DNA from: Austropuccinia psidii
Taxonomy: Eukaryota > Basidiomycota > Pucciniomycetes > Pucciniales > Sphaerophragmiaceae
Length of the DNA: 64,000 nt
Direction: 5' to 3'
NCBI GenBank assembly: GCA_023105745.1
Contig: JALGQZ010000008.1
Location: 44,885,618-44,949,617 of the forward strand
Notes under the pieces: model-generated
Told to the model about the DNA's origin: nothing
Database searches by the model: none
What the model saw: the letters and a program-made list of their open reading frames with translations, nothing else
Shown: one piece after another, positions 26,902-40,000 of the stretch
Numbering within the stretch: the first letter of the stretch is position 1
Layout: each line of letters opens with the position of its first letter
Position numbers and translations under genes: made by a program

Positions 26902-27592
26902 TCACCATGAGGTCTGCTGCAGTTCTCCTCTGAATGATTTTAGTCCAATCGACAATCGATTAGGCAGCCGAGAGTGATCCTTTTTATGGCCTCTTTGAGG
27001 ATGAACTGGATTGTTTGCCTGTCTCACATAAAGGACTCTTAGAATGAGAGTTATGATGCTCAAAAAGAAGCCAAGTCCAAAGCCATAGCAAGCACAAAAC
27101 AAAAAATGCATGAAAAACTCAAAAGCAAGTTTCAATCACTCACTCATTTGCGTTGTGCTTTGCTGAATGTGTTTGAGGCTGCCTAAATTTTCTTTTCTTA
27201 GCAAGTCAATCCTCTTGGCAGCTTGTCTGAGGAAGGTAAATATTACAGAAAGTAAAAGAAATAATGTAATAATTACTGGTCGGTTGACTTCGAACCTCCC
27301 GCCCAAAACTTTTAGCCTACGCCTGATGCATAGTGGACTGACCCTTAGGTTAGAGCATAATATATGACATTGTATTTTTCCTTTGAGCTTATCTTCATTG
27401 ATAATATCTTTTAAGAAGAGGCTTTTGTGACTTCTCTCTAGTTATTGCTCTCCTTTTGTTGGAAGATGAAATATGGACATACCTCAATACATGAACTAAA
27501 TGTCCTTACTTAAAGTCATTCAGTTACGTCTTTCCTGTTTTTCAAACGAGCTTTCTGCTTCTCCACCTCCTCTTCTAAAGTAAGATGTAATG
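26902..27592 (-). other. Exon-like segments of a possible minus-strand gene
   Basis: Three coding-like pieces lie in order on the minus strand. At 27578-27526, after a CTTACTTTAG acceptor-like end, the frame reads EEVEKQKARLKNRKDVTE and then a stop. At 27226-27136, after TTCCTCAG, it reads QAAKRIDLLRKENLGSL up to a GTGAGT donor-like site. At 27111-26902 there is a 69-codon frame with a hydrophobic stretch (FGLGFFLSIITLILRVL) and a basic tail. I could not join them in one phase. The hydrophobic stretches may be pyrimidine-rich intron ends rather than membrane helices. No function can be given. Confidence 0.25.
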
Positions 27593-29213
27593 ATTTTGGG
27601 ATATACTGAAACAATATTCTATAAGAAAACACTCAATCCAATTCACATTATTGCAAATGAGATGAGATAACATAAACCCAATCACACAATCCTATTTATT
27701 ATTCTGATCTTGTAAAAGGCTTGTGGTAGTATCCATTAAGTAATAATGAGAAGATTACAATCAATATATTGAGTATTATAGTATTTCTGTCGAAAAATAT
27801 ATCTATTTGTCTTGAGAGTGACATGGCTATGATAAACAATCTCTGGTTTTGTGAAACTTCATGTTATGATATTATTGGGAATAATCTTATAATTAGGCAA
27901 TAAAAATAAAAATGAATTTGAGAAAATCAAACTCTCTTATGAAACCATAAATTCCTCTCCTTTATTCATCCTTTTATATTTCATATAATATATTCACCGT
28001 TGTTGACATGAAGAAATTTCTTAATATTTTGAGTATAGATTATTAGAGTGTTGCACAAATATTGAGGTAAAGGTATTATTTTTTGGTACTTAAATTTTCG
28101 TGAATTAATATCCTTGAAAGTATTTTTATTTTACTACTTGAATTATTTTTGCTCTACTTTGCAATATCTAGCCAAAAAATTGAGCCAAAGATTATTTCCA
28201 TTTTCTCATCTCAATAGAATCTTTTTTTTATCAGTGATAGAAATACCTTCTTTATGTAAAAAGAATTATTTATAGGAAACCACCATTGATAAGCCATGAG
28301 AAGAATCCCTTGACGTGTGGAGTAATTCTATTGGAAGTGATATCACTAAATTGACTCAACCTGGCTTGGGGCTACCACAGCTCAGTTCTTTGAGCCTAGT
28401 GATACTGGGGACCTGGGGTCATCACAGCTTTAGGTAGTAGATTTATTATTATGAATCAAATATAAATACAAGTTTTTAAATAGTCTCTAGGGGTTTGGCT
28501 TGGACACCTTGTGATTGGCCACCCTCCCACTTGAAAGATGCAGGAATTATTTGTGGGGTAAATCCACAATTATTCCAGGAAAGGAATTTGGGTGAAATGG
28601 AGAAATATCAGTCTCCCAAGCTGATTAGTTTCTACCTATTAAAGTAGTTCTTGTTCCATATCCACTTGCCTTGTATGTATCTCTGTGGTGATGTTCCCAG
28701 AAAACAGTACCTTTGTAGTAGAATATCAGGGGGGATACCTAATTGTCAGGGTTTATTATGAAGCAATATGTAAAAATACAAGATCTTCATATAGTTTCAG
28801 GTGTAATATACATAGAAAATTTGATCTCTGATATCATTGAGTAGGAATAAGGAACTCTATTATAATTACTTGTGTGTCACAATGTGGTCTGCCAGACCTC
28901 AGCAAAGGGAGCTCTTGCTGAAAAGGCTATTAAACTGGTTAAAAGACTAGCTAATACTGGCAAGTTGTAGATCACATTCCACCATGTGGCATTGTGATGT
29001 AGAAAATAATTCTATCTATATAAATATATAATACTATGAAATCATGGTTGAACTAGTGATGATATAATACAGCTATGTAAATATGATAAAGATAAGTCTA
29101 TGATAAAAAGAAAATGGGATAATAATATAAAGCATTTTATCATTAATTATTATATTAAATATGTATATATTGTAAAAATATATTAATATCATAGAGCAAA
29201 ATTAGAGGGATCA
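27593..29213. other. AT-rich, no recognised gene
   Basis: No supported gene. At 28744 the text TGTCAGGGTTTATTATGAAG followed by CAATATGTAAAAATAC resembles the first 40 bases of the family A LTR, but similarity stops soon after. A GC-richer patch at 28350-28700 has no coding signal. Confidence 0.4.
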
Positions 29214-29221
29214 TAATAAGA

Positions 29222-29251
29222 GGGGGTGTCAAAGTCACCAAATCCCACCTT
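29222..29251 (+). repeat. Left terminal inverted repeat of the DNA transposon
   Basis: It begins GGGGGTGTCAAAGTCACCAA and continues AATCCCACC. It pairs with 62006-62035 with two mismatches in the first 28 bases. Further inside, CCAAATCCCA, GGGATTTGG and CCAAATCCCATGC recur, as expected of subterminal transposase-binding repeats. Confidence 0.75.
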
Positions 29252-29500
29252 AAAATAACATGGGATTTGGCTTCCAAATCCCAACACTAAATACCAGATT
29301 TTTCATGTGTAAATCACATGGAATTTTAACTGAGTCCCCTGGTATTTTTACCAAATCCCATGCATCTGATATTTCAGTTTGAAACCTAACCCAAATGAGT
29401 ATTCACAACTAACAACTGTACAAAATATTCTTCTACACTCCATTTTGGACAATCTGACCAAACAGCTTACAGTCCATTTATACTTCTTCATCCATATAAT

Positions 29501-30265
29501 TGTAACAACCACTCACCAGGGGTAAGGGTATTCATTAATACACCCACTCAAACACCTCAAATCAGCAGATCCACTATCTGAATCAGCATTCAGCTTCAGA
29601 AATCTTCCTTGCTGAAACATGCATACAGCTTGGTACCTCAATACAGCCTGTCAGCATCTGTACAGGTTAGATTCACCCAATACAGTTTGGATACACCATT
29701 ATGAAACTGTATGATAACTCAACTTAACCAAACCTCTTCTACAGGCTCTTTACAACTGTACAGGACCTGTATTGGCCAGACTCAATTCAATCATTCAATC
29801 CTCTGATGAAAATTCTCTCTCTGGATCAGGGCTGGTGATTCTCACATATACCAGCCCCTCTTTCTCCCCACTGGGGACTTTTCCCCAGTTAATTAATTTA
29901 GTTTATTTATTATTTAATGAATACTATTATCCTTAGTTTGGGTATTATATTTATTTAATATTAAGTTAGTCTTTGCATTTTTTCTCTTTGCCTGTACAAT
30001 AAGAGTTGGGTGGCCATATCCTTATTAACCCTTCTCTTTTCATTCTGACAGGTTGAAACAGTGGACTTGGACTTTTTTGTGGCTGGCTCTTTTATTCTTT
30101 ACTCTTATTTCTTTTGTTGCTGCTTTCTTATATTCTTTCTTTTAGTAATTCATCTCTTTGCACTCTTAAGTGTATTTCTCTCTTACCATATCCTGAGCCC
30201 TCCATAAGTGAGTCCCATTTTACTGAGTGCCAGGCCCTCTATCACTTCAAAGAGCCCCTGGGACA
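29501..30265 (+). repeat. 5' LTR of element 4
   Basis: It starts TGTAACAACCACTCACCAGG and ends GAGCCCCTGGGACA. Homology with 51769-52529 begins and stops exactly at these bases. It contains CCCCACTGGGGACTTTTCCC and a pyrimidine-rich second half. No standard primer-binding site follows (TTAAATTATTTAAC), so the priming mode is unclear. Confidence 0.9.
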
Positions 30266-30524
30266 TTAAATTATTTAACTAATATTTGATTCTTTCTTTT
30301 CATTCATTTATATTCATTTCTCTCATTCATCAATTATGACTCTTTAATGATCTTATGAATTTTTCATGATTATGGTTTTTCTCTCATCAATTTTCATCTC
30401 ATTCATTTCATTTATATGAAAATTGATTGTTCTTCTTTCTTAATCATTGCTGACCATCCCATTTCACTTCATTTTATTTCAATCAAATTTCCCTTTGTTT
30501 TTCTATTCAGGTCTTATCAGGAGT

Positions 30525-30900
30525 TATCGATTGGTTATTGATTGGTTGATTGATTGGGATTCATTTGGGTTATTGATTCAGCGATTCAGGATTTATTTGG
30601 ATTGATTTGATTGACTTTTGAATTCCTCAAGATAACTGATTTATCCTCAAGAATTGATTATTGATTATTGATTGATTTTGATTCCTGAAGATATTGATTG
30701 ACTGATTGATTCCTCAAGACTTTTGAATTGACCTTGAAGACATTGATTGATTGATTGATTGATTATGGAATTCTTCAAGATTATTGATATTGAATTTGAA
30801 TTATTGTTGATTATTGATTGATTATTGATTGGAGTTATTTTTCCTCAAGAATTGAATTGATTCCTCAAGACTCATCAAGATTTTTATTGTGATTGATTTG
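30525..30900 (+). repeat. TTGATTGA-type simple repeats in the 5' UTR of element 4
   Basis: About 375 bp between LTR and gag are dominated by irregular runs of GATTGATTGATT and CCTCAAGA. It is non-coding on both strands and lies directly before the gag start codon, where it is probably untranslated leader. Confidence 0.7.
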
Positions 30901-30959
30901 GCCAAGCTTTGATTTCTGTTCTCAATACCATCAAGTTTTTTATTCTATTTCTGTTCATA

Positions 30960-32171
30960 ATGCCAGTTCAGCATAGTCCCCCAGCCAAGAGCACTAGATT
31001 TCAAAAAATTCCAGCTGTTCTCACTCCTACAGAAAGGGCTCCTCTTGACTGCACACCATCAGTTCATCAACTGAGTGAAAACTTGGACAGAGGACCACCA
31101 ATGAAAGGAGAAGCACCCTCAAGAAGAGGTGGAATGAAATCTAGAAGATTAAGATCCTTGTCTGGACTTTTGGGTGGCTACCCTGGCATGTCTGAAGGTG
31201 CAAGAGCAATATTAGGGGAAGTTGAAGATGAAGAGGGGGAAGAGTCTGTGGAAGAGGAATATTCTGGGGAGAATGAAGTGGCAGATGCCTTGGAAAATGC
31301 TCCATAGGTGCCTCAGGGTTCTAATCTAGCCCTTTCTAGTCAACCTGTTGTCTCTCAAACTGAACCAAGTCTCCTCAAGATGATGGAGCAGATGACTCAA
31401 TTCATGGGGCAGCTCACTCAAGCAGTTGCCCCCAGGGACAATTCCAAAGCCCCTGCTTTCAAGACTCCATCCATGAAGGCACCTGATTCTTTTGATGGTA
31501 CTCAAGCTAATAAATTGAGAGAATTTATCAAATCCTGTCAATTAATCTTCCAAAATGCTCCAGCAAATTTCTTCTCTGACAGGAAGAAAGTTCTTTACTC
31601 AACTTCTTTTCTCACTGGTAGAGCTGGAAAGTGGATTGAACCCTATCTCTCAAATATTTCCAATGAAGACCCTTCTTATCTCCTCAATAATTGGCCATTG
31701 TTTGAATCTCAACTATTCACTCTGTTTGGTGACCCCAATGAAGTCAGGAAAGCTGAACAAGAGTTGGACAATTTGAGGATGAAGGAAAGTGGTCATGTAT
31801 CCTTGGACATTGCTGATTTCAGAAGCTTAATGTCAAGAATTGGAGATTGGGGGGAAAGAGCTTATATCCATGTTTACAGAAGAGGATTGGCATCAATATT
31901 ATTGGATCAGTTGGCTTCTGACCCTGGAACGTTTGACACTCTTGAAGAACTTATGGATTTCACTTTAGAATTAGACACAAGATATCATGAGAGGCAAAAA
32001 GAAAAGGGTGGCAATCCAGAGAAGAAGCCTCCTGTCACTGGATCCAATTAATCTAGGCCTCCTCAAAACTCATCTTCAAAGAGGCCTCACCAGAAGAAGA
32101 ACAAGAAGGGCAAGCAGTTTCAATCTTTAAAGGACAAGTCTCATGCTGCTCTGCTCAATAAGGAAAATAAA
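30960..32171 (+). pseudogene. Gag of element 4, 5' part
   Basis: The start ATG at 30960 (MPVQHSPPAK) matches the N-terminus I know for this rust Gag family; upstream in-frame codons are leader. A variable acidic region (EEGEESVEEE) is followed by the capsid (Retrotrans_gag) domain: KAPDSFDGTQANKLREFIKS, WIEPYLSN, FGDPNEVRKAE. In-frame stops occur at 31305 (TAG) and 32049 (TAA), with no frameshift. The frame remains open in the lysine-rich region up to 32171, where element C is inserted between two codons. It resumes in phase at 45102 with the zinc knuckle. The protein would form the virus-like particle. Confidence 0.9.
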
Positions 32172-32428
32172 TGTGAGCCTGCAAGCATGTAAACCTTTAC
32201 TTGCTATACAGACCCCAATCACTTTCTTTAAAAATCTTGTCTTATTTTCTTTTATTATTTTGTATAAATTTCAAATACTTAAATTCATTATATTATAATA
32301 GGAATTTAATCTTGTTGCTATGACTGATTCCTAAATATGTCATAGTATCAAGTTCCCACTATGTCATCAATCTTGTTGTTATATCTGCTCATGTTGCTAT
32401 AACAGATCTTTCCTCATTTGAACAAAAG
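32172..32428 (+). repeat. 5' LTR of element C, first segment
   Basis: It starts TGTGAGCCTGCAAGCATGTA and matches 44507-44763 nearly base for base. It is broken at TTGAACAAAAG, where AAAAG (32424-32428) is the target duplicated by the inner Gypsy element. Confidence 0.92.
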
Positions 32429-34352
32429 TGTGAGCCTTGAGGTATATTTTACATACCCAAATAGGCCACAATTATCTTAAAAAGAAATTTTGAATTATAC
32501 ATAACTCATAAATCATGCATCTATTCAAAATTCATCATTTTTGATTTCAGAAAAGATGAATAACTTTTTATAGAGTAAGTAAATCCATTAATTTAAGGCC
32601 AGATTTGGATTCTACACAGAAATTCAACTAGGGTAGCTCCATAGAGTGAATAAGCTCAAATCAACTCTTTGAGGTGGTAATATGGAAAATACTTCAACAC
32701 CACATCATTAATACCACATAAAAGATCCGTGAAAATTTTTGTTTTTCTTGATTTTACACCAAAATAATGGGAAAGTGAGAAATCCCATGTTACATATACA
32801 CTAAGAATAGTGTTATACATGTTTTGAGCACTTGATATTATGGTATTCTTACATGCACCTTTGGTACACCCATAGTGGATATCTCACTTTAAGCTTAAAT
32901 TTCTATTTTCGCGTGAAAAATAAGCAAGGGGGACAAAAGACATCAAAGAGAGCCAGGGTACCCAACTTCTGAAGCCCCAGAAGCATGGATAGCTCCAAAG
33001 CTTGGTTCCATGGCTGATCTCAACGCAATTGGTAAACTAAACCTCTTTGGGAACTTGGTTACCAAGTTACAACTACTGTAAAACACCAGAAAATAGCAAA
33101 TAACCTGCTATTTTGACATGCCAAGGAGGTAAAGAGCTACTTACACTCCTGTAACCATGTCAATTACTAATGACTTTCCATGGATAAACCCCAAAAGAGT
33201 AATTAAAACCCTTTTTTGACTAGTATCCATTGATTTACCTCATAGCAACCAGTCAAACACTGATATTTGCAATTCTACGTAGAAATGAGGTAAAAACTTC
33301 AAAAATTCATTAAAAATACAAATCTTAATGAATCTTTCTGAAACTTTCAGGACCAATTGAGAACTGTATTATCTATGGTACACCCAAGAAATAATTACAG
33401 TTTTACTAGTAAAATTAAAAGTTTTACTTACAGTCCATTTTTGGTTATTCTACGTGAAACACTGAATCTTCAAAATTTCACAGTAAATACAACCTGTGAT
33501 GAAATTGTCAATAACATTGATAACTTTGGGAAATCAATGATTACTTTGGAATACAAGAAGATTTACAAATGTTACTCCTTTTATTCTTAACCATATTGGG
33601 GTTGGTAGTCACGTAAAAGCATCAATTAAGCAATTATGACGATTTTACGTGACAACAGATGATGTAAGTACTAATCCAAAAGGGTTTAATGCTTTCTCAG
33701 TCAGTGGTTTTTTAGTTTGCTCCATGGCACGCCTCTGTGATCTGTTGTTGACTTAAAAGAGGCCTTCTCTTGCTGTTTTTTCCATATCATCATCTTATTA
33801 ATCATTTATATCAGTATTACCAACAAGTAAGTATTAGTTAAAACTTTTCTTAAGTGTTTTATTCTTTCAGAATCAATTAGAAAGACGTGAGATAATAGAA
33901 ATCAACTATATATTGTTGTAATACATTTATAAATTCATTTTGATCCTCTAAATCCACAATTCTACGTCAAATCTCTCTATCTTATCTTTCAATAAGCTCT
34001 TTGGAATATTAGTGAGTGATTTATCTTTAATTCTTAAAGTTTTTCTCTAAAATTAGTTTTCTTCAAGAATTATCATTATAATTATTCTTGAAAAAAATAA
34101 TTATATATTAAAATAATTTTATTATTTTAATAAAAAGAAGTTTTATTATTAAAATCTTCTTGTAATTGATTCTAGTAGACAATTACTTGCTCACTGTTAA
34201 AATCACTAGTAGTGCTTAACACATGATAGAAATAATTCTTTAATTATTTAATTGTGGTTATAATAATATTTTATTATTTAATTTCATAAGAACAGACATA
34301 GTACTGTTGATTAATAGTGATATTATCATCAGTTTCATAGTCACATCTTACA
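32429..34352 (+). repeat. 5' LTR of element 2
   Basis: It starts TGTGAGCCTTGAGGTATATT and ends GTCACATCTTACA. It contains several TACGT cores (near 33275, 33453, 33645 and 33965). Two of these read TACAT in the 3' LTR, as expected of CpG decay. In the first 170 bases I count about seven differences from the 3' copy. Confidence 0.93.
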
Positions 34353-34372
34353 TTTGGGGGCCTGGCCGTGTT
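34353..34372 (+). promoter_or_regulatory. Candidate primer-binding site of element 2
   Basis: TTTGGGGGCCTGGCCGTG directly follows the LTR end CTTACA. The same motif follows the 5' LTR of element 1 on the other strand. TGG near its start is consistent with pairing to a tRNA 3' CCA end; the tRNA was not identified. Confidence 0.65.
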
Positions 34373-34949
34373 TTTTGAGCCTTGTACCCTTAATTAATAT
34401 ATTTTTAAGTTCTAAAATATATTAATTTAATATTTTTTTTCTTCAATTTAAAGACAAAATCATTTTTAATTTTGAAATTGTCTTAAAATCTTATTTCATT
34501 GAACAATTTGGTTTAATTTTGTACTGTTTTTACACGTGGCTTTTTCACATCCAAAAACTTATAAAATTATTCTTTGAGTTACTCTGACTTAATTTTTGAT
34601 TCAAATTCTTAAATTTTAATACTTTTTTCTTTGAAAAGAATATTTTTTTCAATATCAAAAAAATAATAAAACTTATAAAAAATATTTTAAAATATCTTAA
34701 ATCATAAAAAATAATTTCTTTTATCATATTTTCTCTTTAAGTGTCTTTAATCAAATACTGTGCAGCTGGAAACAGACTCAGTAAAAGATACATCACTAGT
34801 CCTGAATCTTCAGAAGCAGAATCTGAAGAAAGGATTGAGGTGCAAATTGCTAAAAGAGGAACCTTATTTAACTCAGAAAAGAATAAATTACCACCAAAAG
34901 GTGTGTTTTTATCTTTAAATTTACTCTTTATCCTTAAATTGAGGTAAAA

Positions 34950-37050
34950 ATGGTGCATACCAGAAATGGAAGCAGCTATTCAGTCCAACCAGATGGATGT
35001 GGACAAGGAAGAGGCAAGACCAAATCCAGAAGTGCCAAATCTTCCACAAGAAAGACACATCTGGAGAATGCCAGAGTTGCCCCCCATTCCCCAAGGTCTG
35101 TACCAACAGATTTTGATGTGAATTCTGAGCCTGAACTAATTCATGATATTATTTCCAGGGCTAAACCATTTTCAAGTGGCAGCAATAGAAATATATCAAT
35201 GCCAGTACAAGAATTGGTTCAGAGCAGCCAAAGAGGAGGAGTGGGAAATCTGCCCAAGCCTTTGGCAGGGGGCCATGAACTCCTACTTACACATCAAGAG
35301 CTTTCTGGGTCAGGAGAAGACCATAGAACTCTTAGGAGGTTGGAGCCCCCTGTCTTGCAAAGACAAGGTCAAAAAGATAAAGAATTGGTTTAAGAACCAA
35401 AGTCTTTTATCCATAGACCAGAAGAAAGAGTTGGAAATGACTCCAGCTTTGGAGACAGAGGCACCAGTGGCATCCACCAGCTCCAGAAGTGTCCAAGGAC
35501 AAGCCCAAGGGACCTCAGAAGAAGCAGAAAGGTCCCAAGAACCATCAAGGCAAAGCCAATTGGCACAGACCTTACCCACAAGGGTACAGGATCCCCAAAT
35601 TGGAGCCTTCAGCCGTGGACAGTGTCTTCAATATGGCCAGGACTCTAATGGAATTCACAGCCAAAGAGCAGGAAAGGATGAACAGAAACTTTCCATGGAA
35701 ATAATTGGTTTACAGACTAGTATTAATGTAGAAATTGGTAAACTTGATGGAAAGTTAACTAAAATTGCATCAGATATAGTTGAATTAAAGAAAAATGACA
35801 AGAAATACATTGAATTGCACCAAGTGACAAATGCCAAACTTGACTCAATTACCAATTCTTGCATAAGAATTGAAAACATGTGCCAAGTTCAGCATGAGGA
35901 GATGGAAGATCGTTCCATTTTTAAAATTAATGATCAACTTAAGACTCTGCAAGATCATGTCTTGAAGATAGTTGAGAATACCAATCAATTTGCTATACAC
36001 TTAGCAAAAAGTGACAGTGAAAGACAGAAGTTGGAGAATGAAATAATTGCAAGTGTGGAACAAATTCATAAGAATCATGAACCACATATGCCAAGACATT
36101 CTACACCTTTAACTGAAGAAAAACTTTCTGTTAAAGAAAGTCTCACCCCATTCTTGGGAGAAAATGCCTACTCTGCAAGAGATATCCCCAAAATAGAAGA
36201 ATGACCAACATTCTCTGGTGAAGGAGAATACAACCATATTGAATTCATCAGGACTATTGATATGTTGCAATAAGACTTTAATATACCTGATGAAATCATA
36301 GTGGGAAAATTACATTGTCTGTTTACCAGAACTGCAAAGAAATGGTATTACAAAATGAGGATTGATCATGGTAAACATGATTGGTCTTGGTGGAAATCTG
36401 AAGTGATCACCAAATGGGCCAACAATTCTTGGAGGTTTAAAATAGAAAATGCCTTTGAAAGTGCCATTTTTAACTCAGAGAAAGATAAACCACTTACTTG
36501 GTTCTTCAAACAAAAAGACAGATTATCTGCTTTACAACCAGATATGTCTGACACTATGATTAATATGAAAATATTAAGAAAGTGTGGAGGAGAATTGGAA
36601 CATGCTATCAAAAGCAGATGTGTGGAACCCTGTTCAACAGAAGACTACATTAATGCTTTGGAAGATATCATTGCCAGAACAAGAATTGGTAAAACTTGGT
36701 CTAAAATTCCAGCAGAATCCAAGATGACCTCTAAGATTCCCAGGGAGGATAAGAGACCAGAAAAACCTGTCTTAAAGTGTCATAAATGTGGAAGCACTTC
36801 AAATTTAGCCAACAATTGCACAAAAAAGACAAAAATCAATGAAGTTCAAGTCATTGAAGAAGTTGAGTGTACTTCAGAGAAGGAAGAATCTGATCAAGAT
36901 TCTGCAATCTCTGAAGATACACCAGTGGAGGACTATCCCATTGGAAACATCACAGCTTTCTTTGAAGTCACTGAAGTCCATACCCACTTGCCACAGTATA
37001 GTGAAGATTGCTGCAACCTTATTAATGTTCAGGATGCCAGAATGTGTAAA
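34950..37050 (+). pseudogene. Gag region of element 2
   Basis: The frame opens at the ATG at 34950 (MVHTRNGSSY). The N-terminal, low-complexity, Gln/Ser-rich third runs in this frame with a stop at 35391. A shift between about 35560 and 35620 leads into the frame that continues to the end of pol. A coiled-coil part (TKIASDIVELKKNDKKY) is followed by the capsid domain (TFSGEGEYNHIEFI, KWYYKMRIDHGKH, RKCGGELEHAIKSR) and the zinc knuckle CHKCGSTSNLANNC, where the metal-binding His is replaced by Asn. In-frame stops stand at 36202 (TGA) and 36271 (TAA). Gag would package the RNA; this copy cannot make it whole. Confidence 0.88.
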
Positions 37051-40000
37051 ACCAAACCTGCTAAAGGAAAAGGTTATACTGCTGGAGCATCTTGTGTCAC
37101 ATCAATTCTGATGAATAATGTTGAAGCCAAAGTCAATTTGGATACAGGAGCATTTTGAACTTGTGTAGGCAAAGATTATCTCCAAGCTATACTTCCTGAA
37201 TGGAAAAACCATCTATTACCAATAGAAGGTGTACAATTTAGTAGTGCCAGTACCAATATGTACCCTTTGGGTATATTAGACACTATTCTTGTATTTCCCC
37301 ATCCAACAGGAAGTGTAAGAATGAAAGCTGAGGTTGTAGTAATGGACAACTGCAAATCTCAACATATCATTCTTGGAAATGATTACCTAAGTATTTATGG
37401 TATTGACATCAATAACCATAAAGACAGATATTTCACAATTGGGGATAACAAAAGACAGAAATTTGCCTTTTCCAATATGCCAAAGCAAATATCAGTAGTG
37501 TCTTCTGAGAAAGATACTCATAAGGAAGAATTTGTGTCCACACAACTTGTTGAAGCACAAATTAATCCATCATTGTCACCAAAAATGAAGAATGAACTTA
37601 TTGACGTGTTATACACATACAATACTGCATTTGCCTCTGATAATGAACCATTAGGTGCTATAAGAGGCCATGAAGTTGATATTACTCTTAATATTGACAG
37701 ACCATATCCCCCAGTACTTAGAAGACCAGCTTATCCAGCCAGTCCCAGAGCTAGAGAATCCTTGGAGAAACATATCCAAGAGTTAATTCAACTTGGTGTA
37801 CTAAGGAAAGTAGGCCATAATGAGGAGGTTGAAGTGACAACACCTGTTATCATTGCTTGGCATAATGATAAGTCAAGAATGGTTGGAGATTATAGAGCTT
37901 TGAATACCTACACAGTTCCAGATAGGTATCCAATCCCTAGAATCCAAGAAACCTTGACTCAATTATCTAACGCCAAGTATATAACATCAATGGATGCATT
38001 GAAAGGTTTCCATCAGAATGTTTTGATGCCTAAAGCTAAGAAATTACTTAGAATTATCACTCACTGTGGTATTTTTGAGTATCTTAGAATGCCATTTGGC
38101 ATTAAAAATGCTCCATCTCATTATCAAAGAATGATGAATACCATCTTCCCCACAGAATTTTCTGAAGGATGGCTTATCATTTTTATTGATGATATTATCA
38201 TATGTTCTGACTCATGGTCTTTGCACCTTGAAAGACTTGCAAAAGTACTCCACAAAGTTGCAGAAGTGAATATGAAAATTTCACTTAAGAAATGCAGCTT
38301 TGGTTTTGAAGAACTTAAAGCATTAGGACATGTTGTTTCTGGTTTAAGCTTGGGTATTGACAAGAATAAAGTGGCAGAAGTGCTACTTAAGCCAATACCC
38401 CAGAATAAGAAAGAAATGATGTCTTTTCTTGGATTTGCTAGTTACTATAGGCAACACTTAAAAGACTTTGCAATTCTAGCCAAATCACTCTATAGAATCT
38501 GTGATCAACAGACTGTATTTGAGATGACACAGGAGAGAATTAAAGCTTATGAGGAAATAAAGAAGGCCCTTACAGAAGCACCTTTACTCCTCATGCCTTA
38601 CTGGAATATTCCTTTTAAGTTGTGCATTGATGCAAGTGGACATGGATTAGGGGCAGCCCTACATCAAGTCCAAATTATTGATGACAAACCTACAGAAGCA
38701 CCAGTTTGTTATATCTCAAGACAAATCAAACCAACAGAAGCCAGATATGGTGCAAGCCAAATGGAGTGCTTATGTTTGGCATGGGCACTTGAGAAATTAC
38801 ACTATTACCTTGATGGCAGTGTTTTTGAAGTGATAACTGACTGTAATGCAGTAAAATCACTTCTTAACATGAAAACTCCCAACAGACATATGTTGAGATG
38901 GCAAATAGCTATTCAGGAATATAGAGGAAACATGACTATAGTTCATAAAGCAGGAAACATTCACAAGAATGCTGATTGACTTAGTAGATGGGCTTTAGCC
39001 AACAATCCTGATAACCCAGCTTATGTACCTTTGGAAGCTTAACCACAGATTCCAATTGAGGTAATTAACATAACTGATATGGGGACTGAATTCTTTGAGG
39101 AGGTCAGAGAATCTTATAAACAAGACAAGAATTGCCATATCTTGACTTCTTTATTAGATAAAGATTGCAAAGATACATCTTTATTTAATGCACTTGATGA
39201 AGTTTGGAAAAATTCCTATTCTGAAGGAAGATTTTGCTTGTTTGATGGGATCATTTACCACAGAACAAAACATTCTTGTGTTATGGCATTGTGCAGTAGA
39301 TTACTTATCAATACCATTCTTCATGAATGTCATGATAGTATCTACTCTGGACACCTGTCAGTTGACAGAACACTTGAAAAAGTGAAGAACTGTGCATGGT
39401 GGCCATCTTGGAGAAAAGAAACCATTGAATATTGCCATACCTGTGACAGATGCCAAAAAGAAAACAGGAGTACAGGCAAGAAATTTGGACTTATGATCCA
39501 TATTCAAGAACCAAAATCCCCATGGGAAGTTGTTCACATGGATTGGGTCACAGCACTTCCTCCAAGTGGTGACAGAAGTTATAATGCTTGTTTAGCCATA
39601 GTAGACAGATATAGCAAAACTCCCATATTCTTACCATGTCATAAAGATGACACTGCTATGGATACAGCTCTTCTTTTATGGAGTAGAGTTATTTCTCATA
39701 CAGGATTATTTAAGAATATCATAAGTGACAGAGATCCTAAATTCACATCTGCACTTTGGACCAATCTTCATAGATTGTTTGGGACTAAGTTATCATTCTC
39801 TACAGCATATAACCTTCAAACAGATGGGCTGGCAGAGAGGATGATTCAGATTTTAGAAGACATGATCAGGAGATTCTGTGCTTATGGATTAGAATTCAAA
39901 GGATCAGATGGCTTTACCGATGACTGGTGCACTCTGATACCTGAATTAGAATTGGCATATAAGACATCAGTCCATTCTTCCACTGGACAAACTCCTGCTA

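Noticed and set aside
27270..27350. tRNA-like text (GGTTCGAAGTC on the minus strand, GGTTAGAGC on the plus strand)
   Set aside because: It looks like a B box, but the T stem does not pair, no matching acceptor 5' half exists and the A-box-like text is on the other strand.
28744..28790. Start of another family A LTR
   Set aside because: About 35 bases resemble the LTR end, then similarity is lost and no other LTR boundary follows; too little to call an element.
29214..29221. Classical 3-bp TAA/TTA target duplication for the Harbinger-type element
   Set aside because: TAA adjoins the right end but not the left end (AGA adjoins it). TAATAAGA/TAATAAGT fits better, although 8 bp is not usual for Harbinger, so the exact duplication stays open.
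30909..30959. Upstream extension of the element 4 gag start
   Set aside because: The frame is open, but the residues are hydrophobic leader; the family's conserved N-terminus begins at the ATG at 30960.
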